Origin: Gemmatimonadota bacterium
GTDB lineage: Bacteria > Gemmatimonadota > Gemmatimonadetes > Palauibacterales > KS3-K002
NCBI GenBank assembly: GCA_020344215.1
Contig: CP070815.1
Location: 440,846-504,845 of the forward strand
DNA length: 64,000 nucleotides
Direction: 5' to 3'
Within the stretch, counting starts at the first letter, position 1. Each line of letters begins with the position of its first letter. Shown here piece by piece: positions 25,779-33,640 of the stretch. A program made the translations under genes and the position numbers. Under the pieces are notes generated by a model. The model worked only from the letters and a program-made list of their open reading frames with translations. It was not told the DNA's origin and did no database searches.

Positions 25779-25807
25779 TTGACAAAGTGACCGCGGGGGG
25801 CTATCAT
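25779..25807 (+). promoter_or_regulatory. Sigma-70-type promoter of the pilMNOPQ operon
   Basis: A perfect TTGACA (25779-25784), a 17-base spacer and TATCAT (25802-25807) lie about 100 bases before pilM. The -10 box matches consensus at 5 of 6 positions. The long leader lacks a clear ribosome-binding site next to the pilM ATG. Confidence 0.8.
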
Positions 25808-25912
25808 ACAGAGCCCTACCCCTAGGTCCCACTACAGCTTAGTTACCTTCGCTTTCACCGTCGCATGAGGTCGAGGGAGCTTTCACCTTAAAAACCTAGC
25901 TTTTCGACAATT

Positions 25913-26959
25913 ATGGCTCTCTTGGGAATGGGCCGCAGCAAGCGGACCGTAGGACTCGACATCGGTAGCGGCTACATCAAGCTGGTCGCCATGCAGCATG
26001 GGAAAGGTCGCCCGCGAATCGTCAAGGCGGCGGCCACCCCGCTGGTAGCCGACGCGATCGTCGAGGGCGAGGTCATGGACCCGACCCTCGTAGCCAGCAC
26101 GATTCGCTCGCTATTCGAGACGGCGGGGGTGAAGGACAAGAAGGTGGTGACGGCGGTTGGCGGCCGCGACGTCATCATCAAGCGGATCCAGATGGATCGG
26201 ATGAAGGAGTCCGACGCCCGGGAGGTGATCCGCTGGGAAGCCGAGCAGCACGTGCCCTTTGATATGGAGAGCGTCGAGCTCGATTTCCAGATCCTCGATC
26301 CGATGGACGAGGGGCTACAGATGTCGGTGCTGCTCGTGGCCGCCAAGCGGGAGCTCGTCGAGAACAAGGTCGCGCTCCTGCTCGACGCGGGTCTCGAGCC
26401 CGAGGTCATCGACATCGACGCCTTCGCCCTCCATAACGCCTTCGAGCTGAACTACCCCGAGGCGATGGCCGGCGTGGTCGGATTCGTCAACATCGGTCAC
26501 GAGACCACGAACGTGAACCTCCTCGAGGATGGTGTCCCTGTCCTTACCCGGGACCTAGCCTTCGGGACCCGGCGGCTGCGCGAGAGCTTGCAGCGCGAAC
26601 GCGGTCTGACGGCCGACCAGGCAGAGGACGTGTTGGAGGGTCGGACCAGCGATCCGGAGCTGGAAGACTTCATCGGGCAGCGGGCTGAGGAAGTCGCCTT
26701 GGGCGTCGAGCGGGCCGCGGCGTTCCTACAAGCGAGTTCCAGCCAGGCCGGCCTGTCCAGGATCTATGTCTGCGGGGGCGGAGCCCGCGTGCTCCGCATG
26801 GCCGAAGCGCTGGCCGACCGGCTGCAAGTGCCGGCGGAGATCGCGAACCCGGTCCAGCGTGTGGACGTGGATCCCGGGGCCTTCGATCTGATCTCGATAG
26901 CCGACATGGGGCCAATGCTGATGCTCCCTGTCGGGCTCGCGCTGCGGCGCGCCGCCTGA
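25913..26959 (+). CDS. pilM: Type IV pilus assembly protein PilM (actin-like ATPase)
   Basis: This 348-aa cytoplasmic protein has an actin/FtsA fold. TVGLDIGSGYIKLV near the N-terminus is the phosphate-1 loop, VGFVNIGHETTNV the phosphate-2 loop, and YVCGGGARV the adenosine motif. PilM binds the N-terminal tail of PilN and couples the inner-membrane alignment complex to the motor. The N-terminal MALLGMGRSK matches the usual short basic start of PilM, supporting ATG 25913 although no good ribosome-binding site precedes it. It is first in pilMNOPQ. Confidence 0.92.
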   Translation: MALLGMGRSKRTVGLDIGSGYIKLVAMQHGKGRPRIVKAAATPLVADAIVEGEVMDPTLVASTIRSLFETAGVKDKKVVTAVGGRDVIIKRIQMDRMKESDAREVIRWEAEQHVPFDMESVELDFQILDPMDEGLQMSVLLVAAKRELVENKVALLLDAGLEPEVIDIDAFALHNAFELNYPEAMAGVVGFVNIGHETTNVNLLEDGVPVLTRDLAFGTRRLRESLQRERGLTADQAEDVLEGRTSDPELEDFIGQRAEEVALGVERAAAFLQASSSQAGLSRIYVCGGGARVLRMAEALADRLQVPAEIANPVQRVDVDPGAFDLISIADMGPMLMLPVGLALRRAA

Positions 26960-27002
26960 CGTCGGCGACTGAGGATGAACTCAACTCCGGACGGATGCTG
27001 AG

Positions 27003-27671
27003 ATGCTTGCCCTGATCGAGATGAACCTCCTCCCCGGTGGTAAGCGGGGAGCGGTGCGCCCGAAGGGCGGACGCAAGCCTTCGCTCCCGAAGTTCGAGGG
27101 GCTGCGCGACATGGTAAAGGGCGATCCCTGGGTCATCGGCGTGGTCGTCCTCGCCGTACTCGCGGTGCTCCATCTCGGCTTCACATGGTTCACCCAGGGC
27201 GTGACACTCAGTCGGATCGAGGGCGAGTTGGCGATCCAGCGTCAGGACTCCATTCGCTACGCTGAGGCCATCGCTGCTGCCGACAGCTTGCAGGCACGGC
27301 AGGACACGATCCAGAGGAAACAGGACATTATCCGTGCGATCGACGCCGATCGCTTCGTCTGGGCTCACATTATGGACGAGCTGAGCGGCGCCCTGCCGGA
27401 CTATACCTGGCTGACCGCCGTCTCGCAGAGCTCGGGCACCGGCAGTGACGTCGAGTTCCGCATCGACGGAATGACCGGGCAGACCCCGGCGCTCACTCGC
27501 TTCATGCGCAACCTCGAGGACTCGCCCTTCATACAAGACGTCCAGCTGCAGTCGGACGAGCAGATACAGCAGGGGGCGAGGCTCGTTCACAGCTTCGTGC
27601 TCTTGGCTCGGTACCAGGTCCCGGATTCTTCGGCGATCGTCACCGAGCCGATTATCCTGGCAGGGGAGTAA
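27003..27671 (+). CDS. pilN: Type IV pilus assembly protein PilN
   Basis: This 222-aa bitopic inner-membrane protein carries the conserved PilM-binding motif MNLLPGG (7-13), a basic linker, one membrane helix (about 43-61), a coiled coil and a C-terminal ferredoxin-like domain. Most PilN proteins begin right at the INLLP motif, so ATG 27021 is an alternative start. The linker between motif and helix is longer than usual. The gene lies 43 bases after pilM and 5 bases before pilO. Confidence 0.9.
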   Translation: MLALIEMNLLPGGKRGAVRPKGGRKPSLPKFEGLRDMVKGDPWVIGVVVLAVLAVLHLGFTWFTQGVTLSRIEGELAIQRQDSIRYAEAIAAADSLQARQDTIQRKQDIIRAIDADRFVWAHIMDELSGALPDYTWLTAVSQSSGTGSDVEFRIDGMTGQTPALTRFMRNLEDSPFIQDVQLQSDEQIQQGARLVHSFVLLARYQVPDSSAIVTEPIILAGE

Positions 27672-27676
27672 GAGCC

Positions 27677-28297
27677 GTGGCTCTGTTACCGGCTGATCCT
27701 AAGGGACGGATGCAGGCCCTGGTCCTGATCATGGCGTTGGTCGCCGCGGGTTGGTACGTGGCGAAGATGTACGTCCTCGACCCCCGGCAGACGGAGATCA
27801 ACGTCATCAGGGGCCAGTTGGAGAATCTGGAGACCCAGAATCGGCGTTCTCGGGCCCTGGCAGCGCGCCGCGACGACTTGAACGCTCGAATGGACCTCCA
27901 GGAACGCCAGCTCAGGATCTTCGAGGAGTTCATTCCGGAATCTGAAGAAGTCCCCGAGCTACTCGACGCCATCTCGCACGAGGCACAGCTGACCGGCGTC
28001 GAGATGTCCCGGCTGAGGCCGTCGGCATCCGAGAGTGGTGAGTTCTATACCAAGCAGACGTGGGAACTGGCCGTGCTTGGCGAGTACCACGACCTAGGCC
28101 GGTACCTCACGCGCATCGCCTCGTTGCCGCGGATCATTAAACCGACCGGCGTGACCATCGCGCTGGCCCCGCGTAGCCGCGCGACGAGGGACATGCAGGC
28201 TCCGTTGGAGATCTCGTTGAGAATCGAAACGTTCGTACTGGGGGCCATGCGCGGCGCCCAGCCAGCTCAGGGCCAAGGAGCGTCGTCCCGTGGCTAA
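27677..28297 (+). CDS. pilO: Type IV pilus assembly protein PilO
   Basis: This 206-aa protein has one membrane helix (about 12-29), a coiled coil (about 35-80) and a periplasmic ferredoxin-like domain. It forms a heterodimer with PilN that connects PilM to PilP and PilQ. The start is a GTG behind GGGAG. The last eight bases overlap pilP. Confidence 0.9.
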   Translation: MALLPADPKGRMQALVLIMALVAAGWYVAKMYVLDPRQTEINVIRGQLENLETQNRRSRALAARRDDLNARMDLQERQLRIFEEFIPESEEVPELLDAISHEAQLTGVEMSRLRPSASESGEFYTKQTWELAVLGEYHDLGRYLTRIASLPRIIKPTGVTIALAPRSRATRDMQAPLEISLRIETFVLGAMRGAQPAQGQGASSRG

Positions 28298-28739
28298 CGC
28301 CGCCGTGTTTCTCGTCACAGCACTTGTCAGCCTGGCGGCCGGCCCGACGCCCGAACCGTACGCGGTCCAGGACACGGCCACCGCTCGCCAGGCCCCCGAT
28401 CAAGGGGCCGTCTATCGACGCGAGAAGTTCGTCTATCCCTCGGACAACCGGCGCAATCCGTTCGTCAGCCTCATCGGGCCCGATGTCGACACGGGTCCCA
28501 TCTTCGATGACCTCGATCTCATGGGGATCATCTTCGGAGGCTCGGTCGGCAGTGTCGCCACGGTGATAGACCGCGCTACCGATAAGCGATACCGCGTGCG
28601 CCGTGGCGACGTCGTCGGCAACGCACGCGTCGTTGAAATCCGGCCGGACGCAGTCGTCTTCCAAGTCACCGAGTTCGGTGTGACCCGAAGCGAGACGCTG
28701 CGGATAAGGCGTGGTGAAGAAGAGGAGGAGCAAGGATGA
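28290..28739 (+). CDS. pilP: Type IV pilus assembly protein PilP (without a lipobox)
   Basis: This 149-aa protein starts at GTG 28290, inside the end of pilO. Residues 1-17 are a hydrophobic signal. The conserved part includes NPFVSLIG, DLDLMGII and VRRGDVVGNARVVEI, fitting the beta-sandwich that docks on PilQ. PilP is usually a lipoprotein, but no cysteine is present, so it may be released by ordinary signal peptidase or stay anchored by its N-terminus. The C-terminus is an acidic EEEEEQ tail. Confidence 0.85.
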   Translation: MANAAVFLVTALVSLAAGPTPEPYAVQDTATARQAPDQGAVYRREKFVYPSDNRRNPFVSLIGPDVDTGPIFDDLDLMGIIFGGSVGSVATVIDRATDKRYRVRRGDVVGNARVVEIRPDAVVFQVTEFGVTRSETLRIRRGEEEEEQG

Positions 28740-30586
28740 TGCTCCATGCGCTGTTGTTCTTGTGGGCAGCGGCAGGAGGCGACGACCCCGCCAACGTGAC
28801 CGAGCTACGGGTGGAGCCCGCAGCCGCCGGCTACACCGAGGTCGTGGTCCGCACGAGCGGGGAAGTCAGCTACTCGGATTTCCTGCTCACCGATCCGCCC
28901 CGGCTCATCGTAGATCTCAGAGGCGCCCGGCATGCCCTGCCGAAGGACAACTTTGAGAATATCAATCGCGGCGGCGTCATCCGCGTCCGGACTAGCCAGT
29001 TCCGCGACGATGTAGTCCGCATCGTCGTGGAGCTCACCGAGCCGACGAGTTACACGCTGACCCGCCAGGGTAGCGAGATTCGAGTCGCGTTCCCGAACCT
29101 CGCGGGAGTCACGTTCGACTCGTGGGCCAGCCAGGCTGCCGCGCCGGTACCCGCACGACCGGAACCCCTTCAGCCGATGACGTCGACGGCGCGGCCGGTA
29201 CAGAATCCGGCTTCCCAACAGCAGGAATCGCCCTTCCAGACGCGGCCCAGCCCGGTGAGCCAGATGCCGCGCATCACCGTCACGTTCGAGAACACCGACA
29301 TTCGTGACGTGCTGAACAACTTCGCCGACTTCACCGGCAAGTCATTTGTCCCGGGCGCCGGAGTCGAGGGCAACGTCACGGCCAACATCCGTAATCAGCC
29401 GTGGGACCTGGCCCTCAGGGCCATCTTGGAGGCGCACGGGCTCACAGCGGTGGAGACGGCTACGGGCATCATCCGTGTCGATCGGCTGGAGAACCTCCAG
29501 CAGCGTCAGCAGTTGATCCAGCTGGAGACGCAGATCTTCAAGGTCAACTACGCGCCGGTCGCTGAGATGGCCAACGCGCTGCAGCCCGCCCTGTCGGAGC
29601 GCGGCCAGGTGATCGCCAACGCGGCGACGAACTCGATCATCGTCACAGACCTGGCTCAGAACATCGACATCGCCAGGCAGATGGTCAGGGATCTCGATAT
29701 CCGTACGCCGCAAGTCACCATATCCGCCAAGATCATATTCGTCGACCGCTCCGATATCGAAGAGTTAGGGGTCGCCTGGGATCTGAAGGACACGGGTGGG
29801 AATCAGCTCAACCTCCTCAACCCGGGTCCGGACCTCGATCCGCGTGAGTGGGAGATCGTCGACGCCGACTTCGACGGCGTTCCTGAGACCGTCGTCAAGC
29901 CGCTGAGCCCCGAGAACCAGGTCTCGTTCGGCGGATCGTCGGTCGCCGCCCTCGCCAACGCACGGGACCGGGTGGGGACACCGGCGCTATCCCTGCTCAC
30001 ATCGGTCGCGATCGGTGATTTCCGCCTGTTCAACTTCCTCGAGGTACTTGAACGGATGGAACTCTCCGACATCGTGGCGGCTCCGACGATTCAGACGATG
30101 GACAACACGGAGGCCGAGATCCTCGTCGGCGAGCGGACCCCGGTGCGAGTCGTCGACGTCGGCGCCGGCGGCGCTACCGGAATCGGCGCACAGCAGCAAC
30201 AACAGGCCCAGTTCCCACAGGCGACCGTCGACTACCAGGAGACCGGCATCAAGCTGCGGGTGACCCCGCACATTACATTCGACCGGCAGATCGTTATCGA
30301 TCTCCACGCCGAGCGCTCCGGTGTTGCAGTGGCGCCGGGCGACATCGGCTTCACCTTCCGAACCCAGGAAGGAACTACCCGCCTGATTCTCGCCGACGGA
30401 GAGACCGGAGTTATCGGCGGTCTCACCGTCACCGAAGTCACTAAGAGCGAGAGCGGCATCCCGCTCCTGATGGACCTCCCCCTCGTCGGGCCACTGTTCC
30501 GGACCAGCAGGTCTGACGAATCAAAGCAGGACCTGTTGATCCTAGTAACGCCGCACATTGTGGACGAGCCGGTGGCAGCACGCTAG
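28736..30586 (+). CDS. pilQ: Type IV pilus secretin PilQ
   Basis: This 616-aa outer-membrane channel has a weak N-terminal signal (about 1-14), one AMIN domain (about 20-105) for peptidoglycan binding, a Pro/Gln-rich linker (about 115-175), an STN/N0-type domain (about 180-250), an N1 domain (about 260-325) and the secretin core (about 335-610) with VGERTPVRVVD and the final GPLFRTSRSDESKQDLLILVTP region. It is shorter than many PilQ proteins because it has a single AMIN domain. The start ATGATG overlaps the pilP stop. Confidence 0.93.
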   Translation: MMLHALLFLWAAAGGDDPANVTELRVEPAAAGYTEVVVRTSGEVSYSDFLLTDPPRLIVDLRGARHALPKDNFENINRGGVIRVRTSQFRDDVVRIVVELTEPTSYTLTRQGSEIRVAFPNLAGVTFDSWASQAAAPVPARPEPLQPMTSTARPVQNPASQQQESPFQTRPSPVSQMPRITVTFENTDIRDVLNNFADFTGKSFVPGAGVEGNVTANIRNQPWDLALRAILEAHGLTAVETATGIIRVDRLENLQQRQQLIQLETQIFKVNYAPVAEMANALQPALSERGQVIANAATNSIIVTDLAQNIDIARQMVRDLDIRTPQVTISAKIIFVDRSDIEELGVAWDLKDTGGNQLNLLNPGPDLDPREWEIVDADFDGVPETVVKPLSPENQVSFGGSSVAALANARDRVGTPALSLLTSVAIGDFRLFNFLEVLERMELSDIVAAPTIQTMDNTEAEILVGERTPVRVVDVGAGGATGIGAQQQQQAQFPQATVDYQETGIKLRVTPHITFDRQIVIDLHAERSGVAVAPGDIGFTFRTQEGTTRLILADGETGVIGGLTVTEVTKSESGIPLLMDLPLVGPLFRTSRSDESKQDLLILVTPHIVDEPVAAR

Positions 30587-30660
30587 GAGGGTCAGGCGCC
30601 GCTGGCCAACCAGTAGGCTGGCGCCATGACACGCTCTGCTAAACTTGAGGGAGTAGTCTT

Positions 30661-33291
30661 ATGCTAAGCGTTAGGGGTTGGACGCGGCTGTTGACGGGGA
30701 CGATAGCCGTGGCCTTGTTGGGAATGGCGGCCTGTGAGGCGGACGACGCGGTATACGGGCCGCTCGAGGACAACACGCCGCCGGTCGTATCCGTCACCGA
30801 CGCGACGGTGTCGGGCGACACGCTGGTGACGAAGGTCGAAGCCGAGGACTTCATCGCCCTCGCCTTCGTGGTCACCGAGATCCGCCGCACGGATCAGTTC
30901 GAGACCGTCATTACGGCGTCAGGCGATACGGTCGTGCTCGGCAGGCTCGTTGCCGTCGACACGACTTGGTTCGCGGGACGGACGGTCCAGGCGACGGTGA
31001 CCACGACGTTCTTCACCGCCTTCACCAACCCGACAGCGGTGGAGATACGCGCGATCGCGGTGGACTCCCAGGATAACGAGGCCACTGACTCGGCGATCGT
31101 GACAGTGGGCGGCGATGGGGGCGGCCTCGGGGCGCCGACGATTTCAATCTATTCCCCGCTCCCCGGTCAGACGGTGCGCGACAACACGCTCATCCGAGTC
31201 GGCATTCGAGCAAGCGACCCGACGGGGCTGGCTCAGCTGAACGTCGTGCTCTCTAACCCAGCAGCTAGTCCGCCGGCGGTACCGGCTGCGGACACGATCC
31301 GTTTCGCCGAGTTCCGCACGGACGTCGATACGCTGCTGGATTTTTTTATCCCCCAGGGGGCCTTGGGCACGCTGACCATCACTGCTGAGGCGATCAACCT
31401 CAACACGTTCAGCGCAACTGCCCAGATCAGCGTTACCGTGGCGACGGAGGTCCCCGACGATGCTGAACCGCCAATCGTCAGCATGCTGGTCACCGGTGGG
31501 GTGGAGAGGCGAACGGACGAACCGTTGCGCATGGAGGTCGACGACTCGCTGCTCTTCAACGTTGTAGCCGCCGACCTGCAAACTGCGATAACGCGCATCG
31601 GTGTGACGATCGTCGTCAGGAACGACAAGGAGACCGGAACGGTCGTCGACACGGTGTTCGTTGACAGCGTGATGAACCCGGCGATAAGCGGCACGGTGCC
31701 GGTCGCCTTCGGTTTGATGCCGCTGGATCTGCCAGCCACCATCTTCACGGAGGCGGATGTCCCCGACACGTTGTTCTTCGAGCTCACCGCCTGGGCGTTC
31801 GACCAGGCGTCCCCGACCACGAACTGTGGAGCGACGGTCGATCCGGAGGGCTCGGAAAACAGCCTCCAGTGCACGACCGGCGATCCGATCCATGCGGCGG
31901 GCATCCAGGGTGGGTTCCTGGAGCGCCTGATCGTTGCCGGGCGGACCATTGGGATTCAGCAAGGCGCCCTAATCGCGGACGCTGTGGTGGATACGTTGCG
32001 GGAGCTGATGCTGCTGTCCGACTTCAACTTCGGGGTCGTGCGCCCATTCGATCTTCGTAACGAGGTCTTCCTGGGCAACGTCCCGGTCGGGTCTGATCCG
32101 TGGGGCGTCGGGATTGACTTGACCGAGGACCTCCTGTTGGTCGGTAACTCTGGTGGCACCAACATTTCGGTCGTGGACCTCGGTCCTCGTTCGCCGGGCT
32201 CACCAGCTGTCGGCAGCGAGATCGATCGGTTCCAGACCCAGGACCTCCAGGTGTTCAGGGTGGACGAGGATTTCGACGTGACCGGGAGGAAGATCTTCCC
32301 CGTCACCAACTTCAACTACTCGGATCGCCCGCAGTTCCTCGCCCAGGCGGCGAACGGGTTCATTCTCTATTCAACTGTCCCGGCGCTGGCCGATAATCCT
32401 GGGACGATTCGAGAGTACGATCCGGCGCTGAGGGAACTCCGGTTCTTCGTTGGCTATGCGGGGCGCAGGAACCCCGGCAATCCGCAAGTCCAGATCATCA
32501 ACGCGGATTCGGTGTTCAGCATCAACGGCGCACGGCAGTTCGTCGTTTGCGATCACCCCCGAGGTAGTTTCGCCAGCCCCTCCTGCATCGTCGCCAGCGA
32601 CTCGCTTTCCGACGCCACGTGGAAAGTCGCTGCCATGGTCGGTTGGGACGTGGAGATCTTCACCGATCTGGATATCGCTAGCATCGGCTTGACCGACACA
32701 ACCCTCGTAGCCGCCAGCGGTGACAGGGAGTACGTCGCTTTCGGTGAAGGCGATACACCGGGCCGGGCCGGCCGCGTTATGCTCTACCGCTCGGCGGACG
32801 GATCGATCAGCAACGGCCTGCAGGTGACCGACCTCGTGGGCAACGCTGAGGAGAAGGTGTTCGGCCTTGCCATGAACCGCGACGGAAGCCTCGGTGTGGT
32901 AAGGGGCACAATCGCTTTCTTCTTCGGTCCGGATCCAAGCGGACAAAACGTCCTCAGGATGCTGGGCACCAACGATAGGATCAATCCTGACGGCGCGGGT
33001 GCGGCGCTGCATCCAGATAACGACATCACCGCGGCTCCGCCTGTCGGAGATGAACCCTCCAGGCGTCTCACGTTCCTGGGCTCCGGGGATGCGCGAATCG
33101 AGATCGTCGACGCCTTCCACTACGAGGTGCCCCGGGGGAATGTAATCATTCGGGATCCGATCCTCGGCCCGCTGCGGATCAGCCGGAGCTTACCCACCGA
33201 TCCGCCGGAGGTCATCCTGAAGCTCTACGGCATCACGGAAAACGGCGTGGTGGTCATTTCGGTAAAGGACAGCGATATTATCGCGTTCTAG
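30661..33291 (+). CDS. Large lipoprotein with Ig/cadherin-like N-terminal repeats and a propeller-like C-terminus
   Basis: This 876-aa protein starts at an ATG behind GAGGGAG. The signal peptide ends LLGMAAC, giving lipidation at Cys25. The N-terminal half (about 35-300) contains repeated beta-sandwich-like segments (PPVVSVTDA, PTISIYSPLPG, PPIVSMLV). The C-terminal half (about 430-830) has recurring hydrophobic strand patterns (DLLLVGNSGG, ISVVDLG, IREYDPALREL, VMLYRSADG) that suggest a beta-propeller. The function is unknown. Its place 74 bases after pilQ and its propeller are reminiscent of PilY1, which is missing here, but no sequence relationship to PilY1 is claimed. Confidence 0.6.
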   Translation: MLSVRGWTRLLTGTIAVALLGMAACEADDAVYGPLEDNTPPVVSVTDATVSGDTLVTKVEAEDFIALAFVVTEIRRTDQFETVITASGDTVVLGRLVAVDTTWFAGRTVQATVTTTFFTAFTNPTAVEIRAIAVDSQDNEATDSAIVTVGGDGGGLGAPTISIYSPLPGQTVRDNTLIRVGIRASDPTGLAQLNVVLSNPAASPPAVPAADTIRFAEFRTDVDTLLDFFIPQGALGTLTITAEAINLNTFSATAQISVTVATEVPDDAEPPIVSMLVTGGVERRTDEPLRMEVDDSLLFNVVAADLQTAITRIGVTIVVRNDKETGTVVDTVFVDSVMNPAISGTVPVAFGLMPLDLPATIFTEADVPDTLFFELTAWAFDQASPTTNCGATVDPEGSENSLQCTTGDPIHAAGIQGGFLERLIVAGRTIGIQQGALIADAVVDTLRELMLLSDFNFGVVRPFDLRNEVFLGNVPVGSDPWGVGIDLTEDLLLVGNSGGTNISVVDLGPRSPGSPAVGSEIDRFQTQDLQVFRVDEDFDVTGRKIFPVTNFNYSDRPQFLAQAANGFILYSTVPALADNPGTIREYDPALRELRFFVGYAGRRNPGNPQVQIINADSVFSINGARQFVVCDHPRGSFASPSCIVASDSLSDATWKVAAMVGWDVEIFTDLDIASIGLTDTTLVAASGDREYVAFGEGDTPGRAGRVMLYRSADGSISNGLQVTDLVGNAEEKVFGLAMNRDGSLGVVRGTIAFFFGPDPSGQNVLRMLGTNDRINPDGAGAALHPDNDITAAPPVGDEPSRRLTFLGSGDARIEIVDAFHYEVPRGNVIIRDPILGPLRISRSLPTDPPEVILKLYGITENGVVVISVKDSDIIAF

Positions 33292-33329
33292 GGGCCGCCC
33301 ACGCGGAGTAGCCCCGTCACCGGGCAGCT

Positions 33330-33405
33330 AAGCCGCCGGACCAGCCCGGGCCACCAGACGCGGCCGACGCCGACGTCGCTGGCCCGGGCAGGGCCAGGCG
33401 GCTTT
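33330..33405 (+). terminator. Long imperfect hairpin, probable terminator
   Basis: AAGCCGCC (33330-33337) pairs with GGCGGCTT (33397-33404). Inside, GCCCGGGCCA (33344-33353) pairs with TGGCCCGGGC (33380-33389). The stem is followed by TTTCCCTTT. The loop is large, so efficiency is uncertain. Confidence 0.55.
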
Positions 33406-33539
33406 CCCTTTGCTCGAGGGGCTGGATGCTGGAGCACTTCAGAATCGTCACCGCCGGCGAGTCGCACGGCCGGGCTTGCGGATAAGGCCGCTAAGCTGCT
33501 CGGGGACAGGAGGTTGAGCGACCCGAAGGCGGGAAACTG

Positions 33540-33567
33540 TTGACAAGCCGTTGATTCCTGTTAGGCA
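33540..33567 (+). promoter_or_regulatory. Promoter candidate for topA
   Basis: A perfect TTGACA (33540-33545), a 16-base spacer and TAGGCA (33562-33567). The -10 box is poor. Its location supports starting topA at ATG 33641, because an upstream TTG in frame would fall inside the promoter. Confidence 0.45.
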
Positions 33568-33640
33568 TCCTCAGCGCCGGGGACCCGGGGACCCGTGGGA
33601 CCGGCTTAGGGGTAAGCGGTGGACGGGATGGACTGAGGAC

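Larger units (their letters stand above)
33292..33640 (+). other. Intergenic region between the lipoprotein gene and topA
   Basis: This 349-base gap contains a large hairpin terminator in its first third and a promoter candidate for topA about 75-100 bases before the ATG. I see no gene in it. Confidence 0.5.
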
